Shown: one piece after another, positions 23,122-35,405 of the stretch
Layout of the letters: each line of letters opens with the position of its first letter
Position numbering within the stretch: position 1 is the stretch's first letter
Assembly (NCBI GenBank): GCA_033060915.1
Contig: CM065384.1
Coordinates: 38,599,001 to 38,663,000, forward strand
Reading direction: 5' to 3'
DNA: 64,000 nucleotides
Source: Euryodendron excelsum
Lineage: Eukaryota > Streptophyta > Magnoliopsida > Ericales > Pentaphylacaceae
Position numbers and translations under genes: made by a program
The notes under the pieces: model-generated
What the model was told of the DNA's origin: nothing
Seen by the model: the letters and a program-made list of their open reading frames with translations, nothing else
The model's database searches: none

Positions 23122-26100
23122 TATTGATGTTCTGGGCAATTAGCAATTCCCAGTTCAACTATGTTGCTAGTATTTCTTCACTGATAGGAAAGGTATGTAT
23201 GGAATTACCTTAATGGGGTTCTTGGAGTTCGTCTAAAAAATGAAATCTTGGGTGGGTATGATTGTACTTTTTCTTAAAAAATTCAGGTATTTTTTATGAA
23301 GAGGAAATGACAGAATTTTTTCTATCGAGTTTGAGGTCTGGCAGGTCTGGAACTGTTAATCGATACGATGCAAACTTAGGGAATTAACAGTTGGATGGAT
23401 TTTGGTTTCTCTTACATATGATGTTGATCTGTCCCTTTGACATCCTAAGCGAGTCACATAATGGTTAATTCCTTATGGTAGTTGGTCTGATTGAATTGAC
23501 AGTATGATAGTCAAGGATGTTGATTGCTCTGGGTTTTCCTTTAGAAAATTATCTACACCAAACTAGGTAAATCTTCTGTTAGTAATTGATGAAAAAGGAA
23601 TATGGATTTGTTCTTCCAAGACAATCATCAAGTTTCAGATATATGAGTGAGAAAAGGTTTTTCATGGATTGATGTGAGGAAATCATTGATATAACTTGGT
23701 GTGGTTTGTAACAGTGGATAAAAAGAGGGGAAATAGGCTTCATCTGCTTTCAAGAGGAAGGGCAAACTGAATATGGTTGAGGTCAGACTTGATGTGATAG
23801 ACTATTTTTAACACAACAATTGAAATATCCTGGAAAAACAGGATTAATGTAACCAACCCTAAGTAGTTGGCATGCACTGACAACTAAATTTAATTGACTT
23901 CACCCTAATCTATTTACTTTTGTTTCTGTCTAGCCTCTGAGTTTCTTTTTTGTTTTTTCCCCTAGGGAACAGACATGGCAATAATTGGCTTTTGCAATTG
24001 AAGTTTAGTTTGTTTCTTACTTCTTAGCAGAACGAGATGGTACATTTATGAGATCATTAGTGCCAAAAATATCCTTTTTTTTGCAATATATGCTCTGGTT
24101 TGGCTCTGAAATTTCTGCTTTTGAATTTTGAAATATATGCCTCATGTATAGGGCCTTCTTCTGATGTTGGATGCAAAATGCAAATTTAAGTGCACATTGT
24201 GCTTGTTAACCAAAAATGACAGGCACATTATTGACATGTTTTCATTAGTTCTGTTAACCAAGATAGGTGGTGAAGTCTAGATGTGCATTAGTTTCAAGAA
24301 CCTCAGCCAGGCAATCCCTAAGGATAATATTTCTCTTGAAGCTTTCTTCTGATACCGTGTTCTTGTATGTTATGATCTCTGTTCTTCTTAAGCTGTTGCT
24401 TTGTATGTGGTTTAATGGAAACTTTTCTGAGATGCGCTTTGAATCTATGCAGGTATGACTACTCTGGCTATGGACAGTCAACTGGAAAGGTAAACTGCAG
24501 TTTGTATTTTCTTTGTGATGGTGTTTGGTTTCTTGAGTAGACTCGAATGCTTGAAAGCACATTCTCAAATTCATTTGTGTACTTTATTACAGCCGAGTGA
24601 GCAGAATACTTATGCAGATATCGAAGCTGCATATAAGTGTCTTGAAGAGAGTTATGGTGCTAAGCAGGAAGAGATCATCCTTTATGGCCAGTCTGTTGGA
24701 AGTGGCCCTACCTTGGACCTTGCTGCTCGTTTACCTCGACTAAGAGCCGTTGTTTTACATAGTCCAATACTGTCAGGCTTAAGAGTCATGTATCCTGTAA
24801 AGCGCAGCTATTGGTTTGACATCTACAAGGTAAAGTTCTTGTATGCTGATCTGTATTTTTTTTATTATTTTATAGATTTATCATCTTTTGCACATTCTGT
24901 GTCCCTGAAGATGATTTTAAATTGATATCCTGCAGAACATCGACAAAATTCCATTGGTGAAGTGTCCTGTTCTGGTCATTCATGTAAGTTTTCAAATCAC
25001 AATACTGTCATCAAACATCGAGTAGTGCAATTGTCCACCGTGAGTACTTTGAAGCAAAGAAAATTTTCAGTATTTGCTGGCATCTGACGTTGAAGAATTT
25101 TTGTTTCAATCTCTTTGGCCACTGTCATGACATGAAAATCTATGTGAATGCATTTGTAGGGGCAGTAGGACACCATGTGGAAATAAATGATTTTATTTAG
25201 CTTTCTGTGGCATTTTTAAAGTTCTAAGAATGGTAATATATATTTTATATATCACTCATTGAAATATATATATATATATATATATCTGTGTATATGAGGG
25301 TGCGAGAGGTCCTGAATTCGATTCTCGAAACACCCCCTTTGAAGTTGCGTACCTCAATTAGAGTCAAAATGTGGTATTAACTTTTCCATGTGGCGCAGAT
25401 AATTAGCAAACTTGGACGGGTTTTAACCATATGACTCGCTTTTAATCAAAAGTTTTCTATCATTTGACAACCCAGATTGAAATGGAGTGAATTCAAATCA
25501 AGTTGATCTTTAGAGTAAATTGGTCCATCTGACAGGACTTATCATTGGTAAAGGGTCTGATTTGGATTTTTTTAATTTTAATGCATGCGGCTCAATTAGA
25601 GTCGGAATGTGGTAGTAACTTTTCCATGTGTCTTTCGCTTGTCTGACTTATTTAACTGCATGTTAGCCCTGTGACGAGATGGAATAGTTAAACAGAAACC
25701 TGGATTTTTTTTTTTTTTGGGTTGCTGAAAATTTAATGCACTGAAAACTCAAGATATGACCAAAGCAACTGTTTTGAAAAATAGATCAAGCTTTATAATA
25801 AATCTAATAGAAATACATTTGAAATCAGGACTAGAAAAAATTTCATTTTCTAGGTATATGCATTGTACAGTTTGTACTCCAGCCGCCCAGCGTATTTTCT
25901 TTTGAGCATCAGGCAGATATCAGAAACTATCCTAAGAAGCACAGACACTTAATTCTAAGAAGGTGCCGTGTCCGTGTTAGACACACGTTCAAACGTGTCC
26001 TGTTATTTAAAATTGGACACGCTTCGGACAGTTGGGAGACACGCTTGTCCATTACTTGCACATATGAAACACATTGCAAGTTTGAAGAAAATAACTTGAA

Positions 26101-27129
26101 ATCCAATTATAAAATAAAAGTAATATAATTTTATACCTACTTTGATGTTTAAACTACAAAATACATGATTACTAATTTTAGTTAGTGGTATTCTGCATTT
26201 TTGTATTACCTTTGAGTATAATATTTCTATATATGACATATAAAAAATACATAAAATATAAAATTTTGACGTGTCTCTTCCACATCATGTCCTGCATTTT
26301 TTGAAAATTGTTGTGTCGGCGTGTCCGTGTCGTGTCGCGTATCCGTGTTCATTCTTCTTAGGAATTATCTCATACGGCCTTCAGGATGTTCCTATGCTTG
26401 TTCTTCTCAGAAGCATGTGGGCTTGCCAACAAATTGCATTGTGAATTGTTTTCGTAGTGGTGACATACTTGGTACAGATCAAAGAATGCAAACCTCCTTT
26501 AAACCTTATGATTTTCAAGATTAGCATGCCTCTCTATGCCATTATTCCTTGGAGATGGCATGGAGTTTTTTGGTTCTAGATTCTCTTAATTGTAAACTGA
26601 TTTTTTTGCTTTGGACATCTTTCAAATTGTTGTGCAGGGAACTTCTGATGAAGTTGTTGACTGCTCTCACGGTAAACAGCTTTGGGAGCTCTCCCAGGAC
26701 AAATATGAACCCTTGTGGCTTAAAGGAGGGAATCACTGTGACTTGGAACTATATCCAGAATATATTAGGCATCTAAAGAAGTTTGTATCTACAGTGGAAA
26801 AATCACCCTCGCAGAGGATCAGTTCTAGGAGAAGTGTAGACCGGCCTGAACATTCCAGGAAGAGTACTGATTGTTTCGAGGCTCCAAGGAAGAGCACTGA
26901 CAGGAGAGAGAAACCAAGACGAAGCACTGATAAGCCCGAAAAATTGAAAATTCATGAATACAAATTTCATAACGATGACAAACTTGCGAAGTTGAGAATA
27001 TCTTACGACCAGATGGAGAGGTCTCGGCGGAGTGTGGAATACCATGAGAAATCTCGGAGAAGCATCGACCAACAAATGGAAAGAGCAAGGAAGAGTGTTG
27101 ATTGGTTGGATAGGATACGAGCCGGTTAA
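22559..27129 (+). CDS. ABHD17-like alpha/beta hydrolase, five exons
   Basis: This is a serine hydrolase of the ABHD17/FAM108 family; animal members remove palmitate from proteins at membranes. Exons are 22559-22860, 24453-24489, 24593-24829, 24936-24983 and 26638-27129. All have GT-AG junctions and matching phases, giving 371 aa. The nucleophile lies in GQSVGSG (Ser147), the acid in GTSDEVVD (Asp212) and the base in GGNHCDLE (His241), so the triad is complete. [11 protein letters not shown] forms the oxyanion-hole loop. Residue 2 is glycine (MGGMTSS), allowing possible N-myristoylation; the cysteine cluster of animal ABHD17 is absent. After about residue 265 comes a basic tail with seven repeats of the form R(R/K)S(V/T/I)(D/E). 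The plant substrate is unknown. Intron 1 begins with a (CT)n tract and intron 4 holds a MITE-like element. Confidence 0.92.
25354..25640. repeat. Direct repeat pair in the hydrolase gene intron
   Basis: Two copies of about 40 bases (from about 25354 and 25594) share CTCAATTAGAGTC, AATGTGGTA and AACTTTTCCATGTG. They lie 240 bases apart in intron 4. Just upstream, GAATTCGATTCTC resembles a polymerase III B box, so this may be a decayed SINE or a duplicated part of another repeat. Confidence 0.55.
25931..26362. mobile_element. MITE-like inverted-repeat element in intron 4
   Basis: This 432-base insert starts CCTAAGAAG and ends CTTCTTAGG. Its inner arms are rich in variants of GTGTCCGTGTC on one side and their complement on the other, a pattern common in plant miniature DNA elements. 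No coding sequence is present. The target duplication is unclear (ACTAT on the left, AATTAT on the right). Confidence 0.7.
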
Positions 27130-27593
27130 ATGAATCATTTACCCATTTGTAATATATGTGCACTGAGTTTATATTGATGGAAAGGGGAGAGAAAAAGAGG
27201 AAAAAAATTGGTGATGTAAGTTATGGTTTTATGCTAACATTTGAATCAGTGATTTGACCTATTGCATGTGTTGAAATTGTCCTGTTTCATTCTGTTGTTT
27301 AACTTGAACTCACATCTGTTCCATCTGGCTATGGGCTGAAGTAATTTGGTATCTGGTGAAATGGTTCCATGGCAGATGTTGAAGGGAGATCATTGATATC
27401 TTCCTTGCCTTCCTGAGGAGGCTTTTTTAGATTTTGAGGCTGACCCTTTCCTCCTTTGGTTCTCTTTGCCTACTTTTCCTACTTTTTCTTTCTACTTGTC
27501 ATTCTTGTTTCTTAAAGCTGCTCTCTAGGTCACGTTTGGGAGCAACTCAAGTATGATATGGATATGAATTAATAGTAGGTGAATTCTTGAAGG

Positions 27594-27635
<42 letters not shown>

Positions 27636-28325
27636 AGGGCAAAATAAAAGGCTGAAATTATGTACGCTTTATGCTGTGTTTGGCTCTACTAATATTCTGC
27701 ATTTTCCGGTTTTCTTTCTTTTTTTTGACTTGTACGGTTTAAATATGAAGGCAGTCGTTAAAAGCACTAGGGCAAGGCATCTTGAATTTGCCAAATACAT
27801 TAGACACTATTGAATTAACCTGACTACAACAGTGACAAATTCGGAAATTACTTGAATTACTTTAAAAAAAAAAAAAAAAAAACTCCTGAGGGGATAAGCG
27901 TATACCATTCAGCTAGTAGAGATATAAAAACAAAATTTAGAGGTAACTATAGGCCGTAGGCCGTTTCTATTAGCTGTTTTAAACAAAAGTAGGTTTTTGT
28001 GAATTCCTTGCCAATCAATTTATATTATATGAATTAATTTTCACATATTTATTGTGTACCACCCCATAATTTCAAACTTACCCATGAAAGGTAGGATCCT
28101 CCAATGGATGTTTCCCTTCCTCCACAACCCAAAAAAAAAAGATAAGAAATTTCTAATGAGATTGAAATAATAAGGTAAAAACACAATATGTGAATTTGTC
28201 ATTTGTATCAACTTATTTAACTACCTTTTTCTTTTTTGCCGTCAGTAATTTTTTTGACAATAATTTAAAATTTTTAATTCTAATGGTGTTTTAAGTTATA
28301 CTTTTAACTTTCATACAAAAAATTC
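27130..28325. other. 3' flank of the hydrolase gene and intergenic region
   Basis: The 3' UTR probably extends a few hundred bases. A (CT)n tract lies at about 27599-27632 and an A run near 27862. I see no other gene. Confidence 0.5.
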
Positions 28326-28649
28326 AGGGTTGTAAATTAGGTCAGGCCTAGCCCGGTTCGATATTAGACCTGTCGGGCTCTAGCTAAAAATCGAGTCTGT
28401 CCGAGCCAGACCAGACCAGACAATTCCCCTAGCTGAGCCCTACCCATTGGGTTGGCTCAGACTTAGGCTTCAAGCTTGGACAATTTAAATTAATTATAAA
28501 ACATTAGTTTAAACTTTAAATTAAATTTAAAAAATAATTTTATTTATAAATTGGTTAAAAAAAGTATATGTAGTTTAAATAATGATTAAACTAAATTTAT
28601 GAAAACATATCAAGAAATATAAATGTGTAAGATATTTATATAATTAAAT

Positions 28650-29995
28650 TTAAAGTAAATTACACAAACCTCTTGAGATATCAAATAACGAGAGTAATGT
28701 CCTTATGGTTTTAGAGATAACACTAACCTCTGTTATCAGATTTGCTCCCTCAACGTTAATCGATTATGCTATTTTACCACTTTACCCCTCACTCACTGAA
28801 TATATTTAATTGCATTAGTCAAAAACTAAAAAGACCCAAATGCCCTAGTCTCGGCAATCCCTTTCTCACTGGAAACTAGGTTCACCATGATTGAACCCAT
28901 TTTCTTCCCACTTCTTTCTTCTTCTTTCTATTATGTCTAAAGTTCACGACTGAACCCACCATGGCTGTACCCATTTCATTTCTCTCCCTACATCGCTTTC
29001 TCAATTGTCTTTCCATTCTCCTCCACTAACCACCTATTGACTTCCTCAAAGACCACTAGCCGAGACCTATTTATTTCACCCTATCTCTATCTCTCTTTCT
29101 ACAACCAAACTCAATAATAAACCTACCCCGGGCAGCAAATCCGCTGATGGGGTCAGTGAGGAACACTATAACGGTCCATTAAGAAAAAGCACATATTGAT
29201 ATATTGTACATTACAATAGTTAAGATTCAACTCAAAACATGTTGATATCTCGAAGGACATAAATGAGATCGAAAGAAAGTTAAACACCATAAAAGGAAGA
29301 TCGACCTGAGAAGCCCAGTAATCTGGGAAGAGAGAAATGGTGTGTATACATATATATACACACACATATGTAATACAAATGTGTGTGAGTTTGTATATTT
29401 GTGCAAAATGCTATCTTTTGCAATTTGTAGCAGAGAGACACTTAGATTAAACTAAGATTTTTTTTTTTTTTCTAAAGAATGACCATTAACTGACGAGAAT
29501 GGGTTTGATCGAGATGGTGGTGGAGAAAGACCATGGTATGTATATAACTATATTTGTATACATATACATACAAACTACAAAGGAGGGACGAGAGAGGAGA
29601 TGGTGCCATGGTGGTGAAGGTGGTGACCGGAGTAGGAGCAAGAGATGGTGCGATGGAGGTGGAGTTGGGGAGGAGATTTTCACGGTGGTGGGCTTACAGA
29701 AGAGGAGAGAGAAAATTGGTGGATTAACAGAGAGGAGAGAATAAGATGAGTTAACTCAGTCATATTTTAAGCTGAGTTAACTCAATTTGTTATTTTATTA
29801 TCAACTAGTATTTTCACACAACATTTAAAGGGGTAAAATGGTACTTTGAAAGACAACGAGATGATGTCAGCAAAAATAGTCATTGACTCTTACAGTTGAC
29901 CAGCGATGGGATGAATTTAAAACTACCGATTAAACTTAGTACGGAGATCAGTGTTATTTTTAAAATTATGAAAAAATTATTTGTAATTATTAAAT
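28650..29995. mobile_element. Nested inverted-repeat element
   Basis: Sequence near 28710 (GATAACACTAACCTCTG) is mirrored near 29962 (on the minus strand AATAACACTGATCTCCG). Further in, TATTTTACCACTTTACCCC is mirrored by TACCATTTTACCCC. The arms are long but diverged, as in Mutator-like non-autonomous elements. The interior includes the dispersed repeat shared with 11.6 kb. No transposase was seen. Confidence 0.4.
29195..29320. repeat. Second copy of the dispersed repeat near 11.6 kb
   Basis: The shared order is TACATTACAATAGTT, AACATGTTGATATCT, AAGGACA, GATCGAAAG and ACACCATAA. It shows that two distant places in the window carry the same unidentified repeat family. Confidence 0.6.
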
Positions 29996-30141
29996 ATTTT
30001 AAAATAATTTATTATAATTTATCATTAAATTTGTAATTGGTCGGGTTTCGTGTAGGGCCCGGGCTCAGCCACAAAGGGTCAGGCTTGGACTATTCGGGCT
30101 CGAGGGGCGCCCATGGACTTCGGGTCCAATTTTACCTCCCT

Positions 30142-30528
30142 ACAAAAACTCAGAAAACAGTGGATGAAAAAAGTCATATGGTACTTTCAAAATAAACTAC
30201 TTTCTTCTTACAGACTGATCAGCAAGGAGAAGAGGAAAACCAAAAAAAAAAAAAAAGAGAAAAGAAAAAAAAAATGAGAGAAATAGCCAATCAATTTCCA
30301 AAATCAAATAGGAGTATGTGTAATATTCGTATTGGAATACTTTTAAAACTTTGGCATGTGAGTGATGTCACTTGAAACTTCTTTATAAGTTCGGCTAATG
30401 ATATTGTCCTGCGAATTGCAGCACTTTCTTCTAAACAAAGGAACCCCTGTTCCTCGATTTCAGTCTGCAATCGATTCTGTTCAGAAACCCTAATAAATCA
30501 AGCTATTGCTCAAACCCACTTCGATTGG
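30142..30528. promoter_or_regulatory. Promoter and 5' UTR region of ATG16
   Basis: This short gap lies between the hAT-like element and the ATG16 start codon. The last hundred bases before the ATG at 30529 are less AT-rich and probably are 5' UTR. If the mobile element is correctly bounded, its end lies under 400 bases from the coding start, so it may form part of the promoter. No clear TATA box was identified. Confidence 0.4.
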
Positions 30529-30771
30529 ATGAATATGTAAGCATTATATTCCATCAGTTGCTCTTAATTTTCTGGCTTACACAGTGGCATGATGATACAC
30601 GCGTATATATATTGATATGATTATAATGAATTTTTTCAGGTCACAAGACGAAATCGTGTTGAATTCAATCAAACACGCTCTGAAGGCTCTTCGGAAGCGG
30701 CACTTGCTCGAAGAGGGCGCTCATGCCCCAGCTTTCATCGCTCTTTCTAGGCCTCTGATTTCTCAGGTGTT

Positions 30772-30838
<67 letters not shown>

Positions 30839-33800
30839 GATGTATTTGTTCATATATTTTTGTATGTATATGCTTTTGTATTTTTCTTGATGAATTAGGG
30901 TGTTCCTAGTATACATTTTAACTGAGTGCTACCAAAACTTCAAGTGCAATGATTCATTATTAATTTTACTTAATTTACACTTCAATTTACTTCCTCATTC
31001 TTTGATATTGAAAGGAAAAGCTTGTATCTTTGGTCATTGAAACACCTTTCTGTCACGTCTGATTGTGTTGTGAAATGGGTTATGGAGACCCTATTCTTTA
31101 GAAGCAGTAGTATAAATACAAGAAACAAAACCTGAGATTGATGCTTGAGAGTAGGCCTGACGTGAACAGTGCTGTGCAGACATGCCAATGTTTGATTAAA
31201 CTATATGCAACGCTGGTAGTTGGCTGAATTCTTTTTTCCCCACGGAGTATTTTGACGGTCATAAATTTTGTTTAGATTTTACGATATCATGTCTTCTTTT
31301 TCGTACCGTCAAAGCTTGAACTCTAGGGATTTGTATTGTTCTTTTTTTTCTTTTTCCTTTTTGTTTTTTGATCTTGTTTAGTGGTGTAACTGGTCTTCAT
31401 CTTCCTTGACCAAAGCATCTTAACTGCTGGATTCCTATCTTTATCCTTAATTAGTGCTATCTTTAACTTCTTATTGGCACAACCATTATTTCCTCCTCCT
31501 TTTTTTGGCACTCATTGAATGTGTCCTTTCTTAAGCGCCTACTACTCTATACTAGAAACTATGTGTACCTTTAGAGCTTCTTGTCTACTTTGGTATCTCA
31601 CCTTGTGATGTAGCGAGTGGTGATGGAAAATCAAAAGATTGAACACCTTCCACAATCTGTTGAACTTCACCACGAAGATACCAGGAAGTAGGCAACTACT
31701 GTTTGTAGTTCTTCACCAAGAACACAGAACAATAGGAATAAAGAGAAAAACTTCTCTGAATATTATTAATCAATCAAAAGCTAATTTGAGGCAAAAGCCC
31801 TTACATCGTATTTAAAGACTGAACGCAAACTCTAACCTTAATTACTGAAATTAAGGCAAAAATAAAAAAAAAAAGAAAATTACCAAAAATAGTAAAATTC
31901 GAGTTAGACACAAATTTGGAAACTAAAAACATAAAAAAACTACCAGAAAAAAACCTAAACTAAATCAGGTTCGTATAGACCAAAATATTAAGCAATTAAA
32001 TCCTACAAATAATGGCGAAATTGCGCTTTTGGAGGTCTGAACAATGGAATCTGTCTAAAAACTGATAGGGTCCATAGTATACTATGGATTTGATCTCCAG
32101 CATGTTTCAATCAGACCACCAAGTTTTATGTAATTCTGAGCTTGAAATTCTTAATTTTCATTCTGCATCACCTTGCCTTCAGTTATTGCTATTGTAGCCT
32201 CTCGTTGATGCTATCGTTTCTTATTCAATTCTCTATTGTCTTCCCCTCAGCTACCATAACTTCCTAATTCCTTTCTTGTGTGTTGGGGACATATGAAGCA
32301 TTCTTTCCTGACTGCTCTTTTTTTTTATTTTTTATGTAAAATCTATATTCTCTATCATAAAGTTTGGATAAAATTTCAACCTATTATGCTACTTCATCTA
32401 TTCTGAAGTAGTTGACTTCGGTGCCCATGTCTTAATTACTGACCTCCATGATTGGTGCTATTATGTGGTACTAATGATTAATTTTGTTTCTGTTGGTCTT
32501 TTTCCTTTTTTTTTTTTTGTGGAGAAGAGAAGAATGGGGGGTTGGGGTTGGGAGGCTCTTCTAGCTGGTATTTTGGGAAATTTAACTCTATATATTTGGC
32601 CAATGTGGAATGTATTTGATGCTGCTAGTAATCTGTTATCTTCTTGGGGTTTTGGTTTCTCTACAATTCTAGTCGCCCTTGTGACTCCTTTGTTTTGATT
32701 AATTTGATTGAGTTGCTTTTTGTCTTGAAGAGCTCAGAATGGAAAGAGAAGGCAGAAAACCTTGAAGTGGAACTTCAGCAATGTTACAAAGCTCAAGCTC
32801 GAGTATCTGAGGAGCTTGTGGTGGAAATTGCTGAGTCTAGAGCTTCAAAAGCTTTAGTTCAAGAGAAAGAAGCCATAATTTCAGATCTTCAAAATGAGCT
32901 TACAAAAGCAAGGTTTTATTTTATTTACTACTCTATTTACATTTTCCTTTTTTATTTATTTTTATCTACTGAGGTGAAAACTTTGAGAATAAGGTGTCTG
33001 GCAGAAGATTGAAACAAATGAACATGCTGCAGGGAGGAATGCACCGATTTAACCAAGCTATTAGAAGAAAAGACTAAAGCTTTAGAATTGGTCATAAGTG
33101 AGAACCAGGAACTTAAAGCACAACTTGAGGAGATGACTGTGAGAGCTAAGAATGCTGAGGCTGAAAGTAAGACGCTAATTGACCGTTGGATGTTGCAAAA
33201 AATGCAGGATGCTGAACGCCTGAATGAGGTACTTTCTTTTCTTTTCTTTTTTTTGATAGTTGGGTTCAATATTTTGGACTAGTATGTGATGCTTTGCTTT
33301 GAAGTGACTAAGAAAAATATAGTTCAAAAGGACAATGATGTTGCTGTCTTAGCTGATTGTACCAATATTAGTGGATTCTCAACTATTATTATCAGTTTCT
33401 ATGGTGCAGATTGCTAAGTTAACATCTATTCACAGAATATTGGAACATATGAATATCCATTTCTTGTTGAAACATCTGTTGGAGGAAAACTGTTTTTCTT
33501 TTCTTTGCTTTTATTTGTTATTTATTTTTTGATGAGTAATGTTGGTGGAAACTCTTTCCTTTGTTCTTCTTCTTCTTTAAAAATTTAGAAAAGAAAAAGA
33601 AAAAGTAAAAGAAAACCTTTTTTTGCTCTCAAAGCTTCAGTAAGACAGATTCCTACTTCAGTTATCATCTTTAGATTTCATTATCTTCAAAAAATTGCAA
33701 GGAGATTTGGTTTAACCTTTGTAGGGGTTTCTTTAGGTTACATCTTTGCAGAAAATTTTATCTTTTGTTGACATGAACAGTAAAAACTTTAGAATATGTT

Positions 33801-35405
33801 GGTTGACTCGTTTCTTTCGTTCTTTCTTTCTCATTTTTAAGTTTGTAATGTTCTTTGGTTCGTTGGTGTGTTATTGATAAATGGGTGTTTTTGGTTAGTG
33901 TAATTTTGTTTGCAGTTTAACCAGAAGCTTCCAAGTTTAGATGTTAGTCCTGTTAGAAAAGTTTGCAATTATTACTCTTCAATGGCAGCAGAATTTGAAA
34001 ATGCGTAATGCTGAATGTATGTTTGGAAAATAGAACTATATTTTTTTTTGGGTTGTGGGGGTGAAGCGGTGGTGGTGGTGTTTGGAGTATTTACATATGT
34101 TGCTGAGATTAGCTTTGAATCCATGTTGTGCAGAGAGAGAGAGAGAGAGATTTGAACACGTGCTTTTGGCCTAATTTTTTTATGGGTAGAGAGAAGGGCA
34201 GGGGGTTCTAATCCATTAGATGGGTTCTGGGATTGAAAGTCAAAACAAATGTTCATCCTTCTTTGCATTTTGATTTTAAGAGGTCTGCATTTCCTTAGAT
34301 TTTTTCAAAGATTCCAGATGCTCAAGTTTCGAGCCTTTCTACCTGCTATTAATGTCAACTATTGTTTTTCTTATGATATTAGGTGAATGCAGTTTATAAA
34401 GAAATGCTTGATCGAGTCCAAGCGAGCAGCATAGAACAACTTGCAAGGCAGCAAGTAGATGGTGTGGTCCGCCGAAGTGAAGATGGAGCTGAATTCTATG
34501 TGGAATCTACGATTCCTACTTCATACAAGCACAGAATACCTGCACATGAAGGTGGGTGTGCTGCTATATTTTTTGAATACAATTCTGGAAAATTGGTTAG
34601 TGGAGGGCAGGACAGGACTATCAAAATGTGGGATACAAACACTGGGTCGTTAAGTAGCACTCTTTATGGCTGCCTGGGCTCTGTTCTTGATCTCAGCATT
34701 ACCCATGATAATAGATCTATAATTGCTGCAAGCAGTTCAAACAATCTATATGTATGGGATGTAAATTCTGGTCGGATGCATCATACTCTAACAGGCCATA
34801 CAGATAAAGTATGTGCTGTAGATGTGAACAAAGTTTCAAGTCGTCATGTAGTAAGTGCAGCTTACGATCGCACCATAAAAGTTTGGGATCTACAGAAAGG
34901 TTACTGCATGAACACGATAATTTTTCATAGCAATTGCAATGCCGTTTGTTTCAGCATGGATGGACAGACCATTTGCTCAGGTCATGCAGATGGGAATCTT
35001 CGGTTGTGGGATATTCAGACAGGAAAGCTCCTCAGCGAAGTTGCTGCACATTCACTCGCTGTTACTTCAATCTCTCTTTCTCAAAATGGAAATGTAATAT
35101 TGACAAGCGGGAGAGACAACTTGCACAATCTATTTGATATACGATCTCTGGAAGTTTGTGGTACACTAAGAGCGGGTGGAAACAGAGTGGCATCTAATTG
35201 GAGCCGATCCTGCATTAGTCCAGATGACAACTATGTTGCTGCTGGATCTGTGGATGGATCTGTCTATGTTTGGTCAGTATCGAAAGGCAATATAGTCAGC
35301 ACTCTCAAGGAACACACTGCTTCTGTTCTTTGTTGTTCATGGAGCGGTCTTGGAAAACCTCTGGCCGCCTCCGACAAGAATGGAATTATTTGTACATGGA
35401 CGTGA
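30529..35405 (+). CDS. ATG16: ATG16 autophagy protein, five exons
   Basis: ATG16 binds the ATG12-ATG5 conjugate and directs ATG8 lipidation on autophagosome membranes. Coding exons are 30529-30536, 30640-30766, 32731-32912, 33033-33228 and 34383-35405. Phases agree and the product is 511 aa, matching plant ATG16 (about 510). The N terminus (ALKALRKRHLLEEGAHAPA, about 17-35) is the ATG5-binding helix region. Residues 46 to about 180 form a coiled coil (EWKEKAENLEVELQQ, LEEKTKALELVI). The remainder is a seven-blade WD40 propeller read from one large exon (SGGQDRTIKMWD, SAAYDRTIKVWD, SGHADGNLRLWD, AAGSVDGSVYVW). The first coding exon holds only eight bases. Intron 2 starts with a run of 44 C and a (TC)n tract. 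No breaks were seen. Confidence 0.95.
30773..30838. repeat. C44 homopolymer followed by (TC)n
   Basis: Forty-four C residues (30773-30816) and then about eleven TC units lie in ATG16 intron 2, only six bases after the donor site. The exact length may be uncertain because long homopolymers are error-prone in sequencing. Confidence 0.9.

Larger units (their letters stand above)
28326..30141. mobile_element. Non-autonomous hAT-like DNA element (composite)
   Basis: The left end AGGGTTGTAAATTAGG and the inverted right end (reading AGGGAGGTAAAATTGG on the minus strand) match at 12 of 16 bases. Both ends carry subterminal GGGCTC and GGTC motifs typical of plant hAT-type elements. The flanks TACAAAAAATTC and TACAAAAACTC are close to a target duplication with a small difference. 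There is no transposase. Another inverted-repeat unit (about 28650-29995) seems nested within it. Confidence 0.5.

Noticed and set aside
25300..25345. Possible tRNA-derived SINE head
   Set aside because: A B-box-like GAATTCGATTCTC is present but no convincing A box or tail, so I kept it only as a note in the repeat entry.
30617..30898. Open frame containing a long proline run
   Set aside because: The prolines come from the C44 homopolymer in ATG16 intron 2; only the part before the donor at 30767 is coding.
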